Shown here: positions 23,601 through 32,383 of the stretch, one piece after another
Layout of the letters: every line of letters begins with the position of its first letter
Position numbering within the stretch: position 1 is the stretch's first letter
Source of the DNA: Halocafeteria seosinensis
Taxonomy: Eukaryota > Sar > Bigyra > Bicosoecida
Assembly (NCBI GenBank): GCA_001687465.1
Contig: LVLI01000276.1
Location: forward strand, 1 to 53,869
Length of the DNA: 53,869 nucleotides
Reading direction: 5' to 3'
Translations under genes and position numbers: made by a program
The notes under the pieces: model-generated
The model's input: the letters and a program-made list of their open reading frames with translations, nothing else
The model's database searches: none
Told to the model about the DNA's origin: nothing

Positions 23601-23684
23601 CATTCTAGCAGTTCCACCTCCCGTACTGCCATGGTTGTTCAGCGAAGCAGCTTTTTCAGCTGCAGCCCGAGCACGATGGCTCAT
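17613..23684 (-). CDS. SCC2: Cohesin loading factor SCC2/NIPBL (HEAT-repeat protein)
   Basis: Exons (minus) 23684-21676, 21492-21390 and 21329-17613, 1942 residues. Donor GTATGT after CGGAA joins AA|A to give RDTARKFYYMACVPL, the typical ARKFY segment of this family; CAG|AGT joins the third exon. The diagnostic block is DQSISVRSAVIDLIG, LDDSGLSVRKQATKIL and EPSVRELILETCFELWF (the NIPBL SISVR/SVRK HEAT region). The C-terminal half has the weaker Nipped-B C region (VSFFHNFYKKTVLEGG), an acidic stretch near DSEADEDEFEPDEEG and a basic tail with RRK and SRRKRE. SCC2 loads cohesin onto chromosomes with SCC4 and stimulates its ATPase. The N-terminus is Lys/Ser-rich. ATG 23684 follows a TTTGCAG acceptor, so a 5' non-coding exon is likely. 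The first coding intron, 183 nt, is unusually long for this window. Confidence 0.92.
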
Positions 23685-24523
23685 TCTCACCCCTGCAAAG
23701 AGTAACCAACAATTATAGAAGAAAGCGATCCAAGATGAGCGCAATAGAGAAAAAGAACTGAGAGTTCCTCTTCCCTTGCTGTCTCTAGCAGGTGTTTCAC
23801 TGTCTCAGCTCACCTCCTATGGCACCGATGTTTGGTGGCTTGTATCAGCTCCCCAAACTAGTGATGCGAGCATTGATAATGTACACTTAATTGACATACA
23901 AAGAATCTCCAAAGACGCAGGAATTCTGCTTGTGAATGCCCCTTATCATGCAAGGAAGAACGATTCCTTTTCCCTCCATTCCTCCTCCCAGAACCTCATC
24001 GACCAACAATGCTTCGCTATGTTTGTCCGACACCAACATACCTGTACAATGGTCTTTGTAACACTGCGAATCAGTCCCAAAGAAAGCCCTATACGACAAC
24101 AAGAATTCCTTTCCTTTTGTATGTGTGGATACTGCTTGCAACTCTTGCGCACATCTATTATATTCCTCGTATTGGCTTCAAACAAGCATACGGAATGGAT
24201 TGCATGAATGTTCACTATCAAACTCATATACACGCCCGTCAACAATGGGACTCATCAATCCAATTCCTGTTGACATGAATTCTTCTTGGTGAGCAATTCA
24301 AATGTGGGCTCCCGGGTGTCAATAACCCGGTAGGTGCGGTTGCGACCCCACCCAAGCAGTCGAAATCATTGAGGCGAGGCCTCCGTCGGTACAACGAGAG
24401 TAATAGACTATATTGTTGTTGACATACTTGTAACAGGCGCAAACCAGAAGGATTTTCAGTGGGGCATCTACGGGTCAGTATTATAGATAATATAATGCTT
24501 TTCCACGGATCTACGGTGTTATA
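23685..24523. other. Intergenic, SCC2 promoter side to tRNA
   Basis: Contains the probable 5' UTR intron acceptor of SCC2 (TTTGCAG near 23694) and otherwise no supported gene. The short open frames overlap on both strands without motifs. The small hairpin-like sequence cccgggtgtcaataacccgg lies at about 24310. Confidence 0.5.
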
Positions 24524-24595
24524 GCCCTTATAGCTCAGTGGTAGAGCGCTTGCCTTGTAAGCAAGAAGTCCCAGGTTCGAACCCTGGTGGGGGCA
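24524..24595 (+). tRNA. tRNA-Thr (anticodon UGU)
   Basis: A complete cloverleaf of 72 nt. The acceptor GCCCTTA pairs with TGGGGGC (two G-U pairs), the D arm is GCTC/GAGC, and the anticodon stem CTTGC/GCAAG encloses loop CTTGTAA with anticodon TGT at 24556-24558. The T arm is CCAGG-TTCGAAC-CCTGG and the discriminator is A; CCA is not encoded. No intron. The internal A and B boxes (tagctcagtgg, ggttcgaaccc) are intact, so it should be transcribed by RNA polymerase III. It reads ACA codons. Confidence 0.97.
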
Positions 24596-24608
24596 ACACG
24601 TTCGTCTA

Positions 24609-24616
24609 TTTTTTTT
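24609..24616 (+). terminator. RNA polymerase III T-run terminator
   Basis: Eight T residues begin 14 nt after the tRNA 3' end, the normal Pol III stop. Confidence 0.85.
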
Positions 24617-26552
24617 GCTCTTTGTTGTAGATCTTTGTAGGAGCCAAGTATGAGGTACGGTACATACAAGCTGAAGGTATACACCGAGGTTGCTGTATTA
24701 CATTTGGTATTATGTCTCCGGCAACGTCATCAGCACCAATTACCAAGCCGGTACACCACTGGTTAGCTTGTCAACGATACAAAACATTTCACGTACTCTC
24801 CTTGCATTGGTTGCATGGGGTAGATCCAAGCGACGGCGGCTGTATCACCCTCTCTGTATCATTTGTTGCTAATCAATAGCGAGAGGGATTGCAGGCCCAC
24901 AAGTATGGACTACATACACCCTCCTCTGGCTTCCCAAAGGTTTCGGTAGTATTGAGCAAAGATAAAAGCTCTGTTGTTATTCACAATACATCCAGAGGAA
25001 TTTACGACAAGAATATGGTGTTGCTTAAAGCCGGACTCATTGGTATATGCGACGAATTCAAAGCTATGCACAATTCTTCCATCAAGGTAAATCTCACCAT
25101 CGCTTGAAATCACCAATGAAACAACCCTTAAGTTCCACCGGTTAGGGTTAGGGTTACGTTCAAACCAATATGAAGAAGCGCCGTTTGTCTCATTTATCTT
25201 GCACATTGATTGTCTTGTTTTCAATTAAGGGGCATCCAGGGTCGAACGAACTCGACCAATGTGAATTGCTGGGTTGCGTACCAGGTACACTGTATCATCT
25301 GCTTCTCAGCTACAGCAAGCCCACGAGCGAGAAGTATACTTGACCCTGCTTTGTTAGCTTTTCTCGTCTTGAAGCAATTAATATTCACTCGCTTCCCAGG
25401 AGTCTACGCCACTATCGACAGGCAGAGGCTCAGGAATCTCCATGCCGACCGACAGTCATAAGTCCTGGATTACGTGACTGCTTGATCCACTCCAAGGGAG
25501 ACGTTCTCGTCGGAATGCGTCTACTGATAGTGGCGGCGCTTAATGGTCTTCAAAGCCAGTGATATTAAACCTCAGAGCGACGTTTACTGGCTTCTCCGTG
25601 AGCGCGGCAACTGGTCGGCTCGGCTAAGTAGAGTACACAGGGGGCTCCTCGAACCGAAAAGAAGCTTTTAGCCAACATACCGTAATGACGATATCGGTTC
25701 CATAACAAATCAACAGTGTATTCTCCTTCAAATCCCTTAATTGTATCATGCTCAGGCTAAGACGCCACTTGTGAAGCTTGGCGGGCGAACTTCATAGGGA
25801 AGTCTTGACTTTCAGGTTGCCAAAGCAGTCCGGTTATAAGATAGTTAGATAAGGTGCGGTGAATGCGCATCGCATGCCTCTCTGAGCTAGGAATCGAGCC
25901 CATCGCGGGCACTTCAGCGCTCATCGAACGCATCGCACTCCCTAAAACATCGCGCTTGTACCCCTTGTTCTCCCGTGCACAGATACCAACGACACTGTGG
26001 TAAGTGTCGACACATGCATCGAATCGGTAAAGCCCACCAGTTTCGTGGTGATATCCGGTAAATTCTTAAGAAACAATTCTAGAAAAGGATTAAATTTTCA
26101 TATTTCAATACGTCTCATTCAACAATTAAGAAATTTGGGGATACTTTCTACGGTACGAAAACCAGAGAAAAGCAGCTTCTAGTTCTCACAACAGCACCAG
26201 AAATGGTGATACCAACATACATACGGTACATCCTATACCTGGTAGGATATTAATAGGACTAAAAGGCAAGGTACAATCTATCTACACGATAACTCCTCTA
26301 TGAACTGCCACAGTGCCACTTTCCCGAGGTTGAAGAGGGTCAATCAATCTTTTCGTTCACTCACATGGGGTGAAGGAAAAGTTTGATGTCTTCCGGCTGC
26401 AGGCGTAAAGGCAGTGCTTTAAGGCCTAAATTAAGGCACGACGATACCCAGAGCTAGTGTTGTTACGATTGTCTCCTATTGTACCAGCATGGTCCAAAAG
26501 ACTCTTCGGAGGGATACAATTCCATTCAGCTCAATATAACGACGAGTTGACA
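24617..26552. other. Gene-poor 1.9 kb interval
   Basis: No recognisable protein. A 104-codon minus-strand frame (24910-25224) overlaps a short plus-strand frame and has no domain. A short telomere-like run lies at 25141-25156. The last 150 bases contain the 5' UTR of the Kish gene. Confidence 0.5.
25141..25156 (+). repeat. Short interstitial telomere-like repeat
   Basis: Reads gttagggttagggttac, two to three copies of TTAGGG. Too short to be a telomere; probably chance or a relic of break repair. Confidence 0.6.
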
Positions 26553-26846
26553 ATGGTACGTGGCCCTCACAGCCACCTGGTTCTGACTGGTTTGGGCTTC
26601 CAATTCAAGCTTTCATGGTGTTTGCAGAGCGCTTTATTCGATTTCCAGAGCTTACTTACGGTAGTCGTGTTGTTTATATGCACATGTACCTATCTACGGC
26701 CGCGCATTGCATTCATCCGCCAGCATAAAACAGGAGCGTCGAGTGTATTCTATAAGGCATCGGTCATTGGATATCGCTTAAGTCCATGGGTTTCATTAGC
26801 CTGTCTATACATGGCATTCCATCTCATATTCATCAAAAGTAACTAG
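26553..26846 (+). CDS. TMEM167: Kish/TMEM167 small Golgi membrane protein
   Basis: Exon 1 is only the ATG (26553-26555), followed at once by donor GTACGT. Exon 2 (26628-26846) begins after TTTGCAG, giving M-SALFDFQSLLTVVVLFICT, 73 residues, the family's usual length (about 72). Typical features are the FQSLLTV start, hydrophobic helix 1 ending CTCTYLR, a middle part with HKTGASSVFYKASVIG (family HKTG...FWK.ARIGERLSP), and helix 2 (VSLACLYMAFHLIFI). Kish proteins act in the early secretory pathway and are needed for constitutive secretion in animals. The longer frame starting at 26457 is a read-through of 5' UTR and intron and was not used. Confidence 0.94.
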   Translation: MVRGPHSHLVLTGLGFQFKLSWCLQSALFDFQSLLTVVVLFICTCTYLRPRIAFIRQHKTGASSVFYKASVIGYRLSPWVSLACLYMAFHLIFIKSN

Positions 26847-27225
26847 ACGATGGCAAGGGCGACATGCTGCTACATGCTAGTTGGAAACTGGCGACAAAAA
26901 AGAGGTCAGTTAAGCATTGCAAAATCAAAGACGGAAACACGAGACGTCAACGCAGTTGGCTGTCCTTGTGAGCCGTGTTTAGCAAGAGGCTGATCAAAAC
27001 CAGTTCAATACTGGCTGATACGGGAGAAAATTTGGGAGAAAACCGCTGTTGGGAATATCTGTATGGTGTGTGTTTCATTAAGGTTTTCTCAATGCGAATC
27101 GCCAGAGGCCGGCCGCCTAACGAAGTATGATGCCGAAGAAAGAAGGCCTTTCTTCAAATACGCGTTCTTATAATCCATGTTGAGTGCAAACCCTATGATA
27201 ATATTGTATACATTCATGAATCTCC
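26847..27225. other. Intergenic, convergent 3' flanks of Kish and CDK
   Basis: About 380 bases between two converging genes. No gene seen; presumably both 3' UTRs. Confidence 0.5.
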
Positions 27226-28504
27226 CTACGCTTCTGCTCCAGTCTCCATTGGTGTATCAGCCGATGCTACATGTTCATCTACTGGCAAGTTGTCAGATGT
27301 TATTCCTACTGGCTCTGCTCCTCGACGCCTAAACTCAATGGGCAAGTCCGAGAAATATGCATGTTTTAGAGCTTGTTTGGCCGTTATACGGTTTACGGGA
27401 TCATGTTGCAGCATGCTCTGCAACCGAGGACACCCAGGGTCTACAACACTCTGATTCAGTTACGCTCACAAAATGATTCTAACTCACCTCCAGCAAGCTT
27501 ATTCCTTCATTAGACATGCCTGGTACCAGACTAGCTAATGAATTAGGCGCTTCATGGGCTTCCCACTTATCGGGAGCATAATTGGGCAAGTCCACAATGC
27601 CTGGATATGTTTGCTCATTGGGAGTTCCCAAACTCTTGAAAATCAGTTCTAGTTGATTATCATCGGAAGATCCCGGGAAAAGCGGGTTCCCGTTATGCAT
27701 TTCAGCAAAAATGCAACCGGCGGACCATATATCAACTGGCGTGCTGTACTTGCGATTCCCCATGAGAACATCCGGAGATCTATACCATAGTGTTACAACT
27801 TCGTGCGTATAGCTGCATTGGACACCATAAAACATGACGAGCTAACGCTGTACCAACTCTCAACAGTATTGTGGTGGTACCTTCTGACAGGAATGCCAAA
27901 AGCCCTAGCAAGCCCGAAATCCGCCAGCTTCAGTTCACCTTCTCTATTGATTAACAGGTTTTGAGGCTTAAGATCCCTGTTCATACAAATAGCATTTAAC
28001 AATACAATCACGGCTGGGATAGGTAGAATACTAAAAAAAAAAATCGTTACCTACCTATGCAAAATCCGATGCTGGTGGCAGAAAGCAATGCCGCATAACT
28101 GTTGCCACAGGAAAAGTTTCACCCATTTCGTTTCCAGTCCTCCGGCCGATTGGTCCAAGTATCGCTTCAGATCCAGATCCAAGTATTCAAACACCAATGT
28201 GAGCTTTTTGGGATTGTGCACAACATCGTATAATCTGCCGTAATAGCCAATATATGCACACTTCTCTGCAATGAGCTTGTCGAGTCAGTGGTGAGATGCA
28301 TTGTACATACCTAACGATGTTGGGATGTTGTAATTCCTTGAGCAGAGCTATTTCCCGTATGGCCGTACTGGGGATCCCTTCATCCTCTGCTTCCAGTCTG
28401 ATCTTCTTTAAAGCCACAATCTCTCCATTTACAACATCTCGAGCCTTGTAGACGACCCCGTAGGTGCCCTCGCCAATTTTCAACACCTTTTTATACCTCT
28501 CCAT
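27226..28504 (-). CDS. CDK1: Cyclin-dependent kinase, CDK1/CDKA type (PSTAIRE)
   Basis: Five exons (minus) 28504-28311, 28234-28055, 27976-27881, 27812-27488 and 27417-27226 (introns 68-78 nt) encode 328 residues. All junctions restore the kinase: [66 protein letters not shown]. Present are the Gly loop GEGTYGVV with the inhibitory Thr-Tyr pair, the catalytic Lys in VALKKI, the PSTAIRE cyclin-binding helix, [17 protein letters not shown], the activation-loop Thr in [12 protein letters not shown], and [10 protein letters not shown]. This is the cell-cycle kinase that drives S and M phase with cyclins. It carries about 30 extra C-terminal residues (Gly/Ala/acidic) beyond the usual 295-300. The gene is divergent from the WBP11-like gene across a GA repeat. 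Confidence 0.97.
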
Positions 28505-28707
28505 GCCGTTTCAATTCACTCCCCACTGCCCATGCACGTTTGATTATACATGTAATTATGGTATAGAACTGTCAAGACGCGCAAGAAAGCTTCGAATAAA
28601 CAAGTATGGAGCCGAAACTGGCCAACTTCAACACCAGGGATTTGAGTTAATGGCCCAAATAATGGGTCACCCAAACATACAAACAAACTTATAAGCTTTT
28701 GTTTCTT

Positions 28708-28710
<3 letters not shown>

Positions 28711-28772
<62 letters not shown>

Positions 28773-28818
28773 GACAGAGACAGACAGACAGACAGAGAGA
28801 GAGAGACAGAGACAGAGA
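28711..28818. repeat. (GA)n/(GACA)n microsatellite in a divergent promoter
   Basis: About 50 GA units, the later ones interrupted by GACA. It lies in the 361-bp space between the CDK start (28504) and the WBP11-like start (28866), so it is probably in the shared promoter or a 5' UTR. Confidence 0.95.
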
Positions 28819-28865
28819 TTGGCTTGCTTGTATGAGGTGGTCATTGCGTGTTAAGTAAGTACAGT

Positions 28866-30052
28866 ATGGTGGGATCAGGGGGCGGGGGCTCCAAGAAACG
28901 TGAGCGAAATCCTGCCGAACAATTTCGAAGGAAGATGAAGGAGAAGGTACGCAGATTGCCAGGGTTGTAGGGTGTGTTTTCTTCTATATTTATGCCGAAG
29001 GTGCTTGTTGTGTGCAGGAGAAGCAAAAGAATAAGGAGCAACGCAAGAAACAGCGTCAGGAGAAGGACCCCATGGAACCTTCGACATCCTCTAAACCAAC
29101 AAAGAGCGCCGATCCTCCGGGAGCAGCCAACAAGCAGCAGAAAGAGCAAGTAAGTTACTATCTCGACTGTGGTTTTAGTCCCTAGTGTACACCAACAGTC
29201 TCTTTACAGACTCCGAGTATGCTCTCGTCAGGAGCTCCTCCACGTCCGACTGGAGGTACCACCGCTCAACAACCTCCATATCCAGCCAGCAGCTACCCTC
29301 AATTTCCCCCATATACCCACGCTCCACCAAATTTGGGAGCGGCTGTCCAAGGGATGCCGCCACCTCCTCCTGCTCCACAGGGAATGCAGCCACCACCTCC
29401 ACCACCACCACCAATGTATCCACCGGCCAGTAGCATGCCAGCGTCTGGAGGAGCCTTCGCACAACCACCACCAACATTTACCGGTCCCATGTATACGCAG
29501 ACAGGCACCGGCGAGGTGTCCCAGGCAGGCTCCGCGACAACGACCGAGCAATCAATATCTGAGCACGGGTCTTCGAACGGACAGCGGGATGGTCCATCAA
29601 AGAAGAAAGCGAAAGCCAAAATTGACCCGAATTTGAAGGCGTTCGTTCCGCCCGCATTGAAAAAGAGGAAGGAAAAACAAAACGAAACAGGGAGCACAGG
29701 TACTCAATCTAGTGCAACAAAGCTATCCACTACTACTGCCCCAACCGTCAACACTCGGCGACTTGTAGCGAACCCAGACGTGGGAAATACCGAGGAATCA
29801 GATGACAGTGGTATAGCGACAGTAGAACGCAATACGACGAGCACGGATACTGGATCTTTCTCAATCTTTTCAGGCCCCAGCTCGACAGTCCCTAGCCTAT
29901 TCGCTGGAGCAATCACCAATACTGGCCAAACTGGTGACCGTTCAGCATCCTCTACAGTGGCTAAGAGTGCACCTTCGGAAAAGCAGACTTCAAGTGCGAC
30001 TGATGCATACGAGAAATTCATGGAAGAACTCGAGGAACTCGGGGCCGATTAG
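28866..30052 (+). CDS. WBP11-like, proline-rich splicing-associated protein
   Basis: Exons 28866-28946, 29018-29149 and 29210-30052 (introns 71 and 60 nt), 351 residues. The N-terminus (KKRERNPAEQFRRKMKEK|EKQKNKEQRKKQRQ) has the NPx-basic helix of the WBP11 domain. The middle is a proline-rich part with PPPPPPPPMYPP and PPPPPAPQGM runs, possible WW- or SH3-domain ligands. Then come a nuclear-signal-like KKKAKAK, the segment DPNLKAFVPPALKKRK, and the ending AYEKFMEELEELGAD. The pair 'FVPxALxxRR' plus a short acidic C-terminal helix is, as I recall, typical of WBP11, a nuclear protein of the spliceosome that binds PP1 and WW domains. The protein is about half the length of animal WBP11, so this is a likely but not certain assignment. 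Confidence 0.75.
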
Positions 30053-31544
30053 AGGACAATCGACATACCGTGATTGTATAAAGAGCGCATCGTGTATGAT
30101 TCTCCTCCGTCCACCATGGCTCTATTCGCAAAGCAGAGAAAGTATTCCAGCTGCAGTTTAGGGAGGTCTCAAGGTGGCCGTTCTGTGATTGTGATCTGCA
30201 ATATGTATACATTGCGGATCTCCCAGGAGTAGAATAGAAGTACAAGTGGTACATCTTCGTTTGGGGGAGGAATGCATGGAATCTAAGTGGAAACAGCCGT
30301 GCCATTGTCATTGCGAATCTTTCCTGCTTCCGATCAGTAACTTGCGACTTGGATGGACTGTGTTGTCACTCTGTATCGAAGAGTTGAAGTGGGCCAAACT
30401 CCTGAAGAGAAATAAGGATCGAAGCACCTAGGCAAATGTTTCAACTGACAGCGATTCTTGACTATTGGTATTGGTCACGTTACCGCCTTCACAAGTACTA
30501 ATAATGGAAACCATGTTCCGTCAATTGGAGTTGAGCCCAGCATTGAAACGTAGTGCAGCATTTGAAGAGGCAAAACATGCCTATGTGTCGGAACCAACCG
30601 GCCAGAAAGATCTGCGTTAGTGTTATCTCCAATACACATCTAGTCTTGAACATGAATTTTATACGAACTCAACAACGTAGCTTGCTGCTGTCATGACTCA
30701 TGAGTCAAAGTCGTTTAGCCCGGGCCGTACGGACTCTGTCCGGGCGCTCCGCCCGGATGGCTTTGTTCACTTGTAGTGTACGCCCCATTTTACACTCAGG
30801 ACAGGGCAGCATTGTTGATTGCCACGCAAGACAGAGAAGCAGCAGATCGAAGAAAAAACGGTATGTCTCCCTCCTGCTGTTGTCCCACCTTGTTTCCCCT
30901 CGGCTGTATAAGGTCTCCTGAGCCCAGGGATCTCAGGCCATTTTAGCTCTTTGTTGCTCTCCAAACATGCTAAAGAGGAAAAGAAGACGGAGTCTATGCA
31001 TTTCACTGTTGTCTCTGCACTGTGCTGTGGAAGGGGAGGGCATAAAGGGTGTCAAAATAAACGTAGAAGGGGGTAGTTGAGCTCTCCGGAAGCTACATGG
31101 CCAGAAACGTGGGACATGGAGGGCTCCAATGGCGGCGAGGCTTCATGTCCTATGGCTCGATGTATCGTAGGGAGAGAAACCTTACTTGTTCTGGTCATTC
31201 TACCTTCCAATAAGGTGTCATCAACCCACCTTTGGGGCTAAGAGACACATCCACAAAATGACAAAAAGCGTAGGGGGTGGTCGTGTCCCCCTAGAGCTCC
31301 CCCGGATGAGAACGGGAGGGTTGCCCCCTGTTGGGGGAAGACATGGTCTCTACCATTAAAGCCTGGTTATTACGATGATTATATTTTGTTTCTACCCGTC
31401 ACGTCAAAATAAGATGACGCCTATCGTCCAAGGAAGAGGAAGCTGTGTTCATCTGGTTAATTTGATGTATGTGTATTGCAGGAGGAGGATTTTCTTTCCC
31501 CGGGGGTATCACAGAGGTTTATTTCATACCCTATTTACAACACA
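30053..31544. other. Intergenic 1.5 kb, including probable RPL13A 5' UTR
   Basis: No supported gene. It contains a perfect 8-bp inverted repeat with a 3-nt loop (tccgggcgctccgcccgga, 30739-30757) and, near its end, a TGTATTGCAG acceptor at about 31473-31482 that may close a 5' UTR intron of RPL13A. G-rich runs occur near 31270-31340. Confidence 0.5.
30739..30757. repeat. Perfect GC-rich inverted repeat
   Basis: TCCGGGCG, loop CTC, CGCCCGGA. An isolated hairpin in an intergenic region; no gene boundary coincides with it. Confidence 0.6.
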
Positions 31545-32180
31545 ATGTTTGAGAAAGTAGTTGTGGTGGACGGTCGTGACCATTTGCTTGGTCGATTGGC
31601 TTCCATCGTTGCCAAGGAATTGCTCAATGGTCAACACGTCGTGGTGGTCCGATGCGAGAAACTTAACATTAGCGGATCCTTGTATCGCAATGAACTGAAA
31701 TTCCACTACTTCTTGCGGAAACGCGTCAACACAAACCCGAAGCAGGGTCCTATTCACTACCGATCGCCGTCAAGAATGTTCTGGAGAACTCTCCGTGGGA
31801 TGATACCTCACAAGACTTCCCGTGGACAAGCCGCGATGCAGCGCCTGAAAGTGTTCGAAGGAATCCCAGCTCCATTTGATAAGATGAAGAGAATGGTTGT
31901 GCCAGAAGCTCTCCGTGTCTTGAGAATGAAGTAAGATTGGTTTTTGACCTCTTGCAAAATCATCACCTCCTGTTTTCTTACCCGCTGTGTGGCTTCGTAT
32001 TGCAGAGCGTCTCGCAAATACTGTGTCCTGGGCGATCTCGCCACCAAGGTCGGTTGGAAGCATGCTGATCTGATTGAGCGCTTGGAAGCTAATAGAAAGG
32101 AACAGAGCGAAGCTTATTACAAAATCAAGAAGGAGCATGCTAAGCGAGCTGCTAAGGCTCGCGCTAGAATTACTGCCTAA
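31545..32180 (+). CDS. RPL13A: 60S ribosomal protein L13a (uL13)
   Basis: Exons 31545-31930 and 32006-32180 (intron 75 nt; AA|A makes Lys) give 186 residues. Family signatures: [19 protein letters not shown], the [16 protein letters not shown] segment, [34 protein letters not shown], and the C-terminal [10 protein letters not shown] part followed by a basic helix ([15 protein letters not shown]). It is a structural protein of the large cytosolic subunit, which also fixes the cytosolic nature of the gene. ATG 31545 was chosen because the family starts with a few residues before VVVDGR; upstream codons of the open frame are 5' UTR. It converges on MTHFR. Confidence 0.98.
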
Positions 32181-32383
32181 GATCCTATGGCGATATAAAC
32201 TATCCTCCCCCGTGTCTGCCTGTCGGGTGCCTTAAACAGTGGATGTAATATACATTACACATGCTCAACCAAGGTACATTGAATTTTCAGAAATCAATTT
32301 GTGTATAAGTTTTGAGTAGTGTCATTAGAACGTTTCAGCCCCTCGTGTGCTTCCACATCTGCCGAGAAGTACCGGGTAGTAAG

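Noticed and set aside
24524-24595. tRNA-Thr as a plastid-derived insert
   Set aside because: It shares the GCCCTT start with plastid trnT-UGU, but the rest of the stems differ and a Pol III T-run follows directly; a normal nuclear tRNA gene is simpler.
25141-25156. TTAGGG run as a telomere or chromosome end
   Set aside because: Only two to three units, embedded in ordinary sequence with genes on both sides.
24910-25224. Minus-strand frame of 104 codons that looks vaguely protein-like
   Set aside because: Part of it is encoded by the telomere-like TTAGGG run, no domain, no splice partner; kept only as a note.
26457-26552. Upstream part of the 129-codon frame at the Kish locus as an N-terminal extension
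   Set aside because: Kish proteins are about 72 residues; the extension is 5' UTR, and the ATG-GTACGT splice explains the conserved start.
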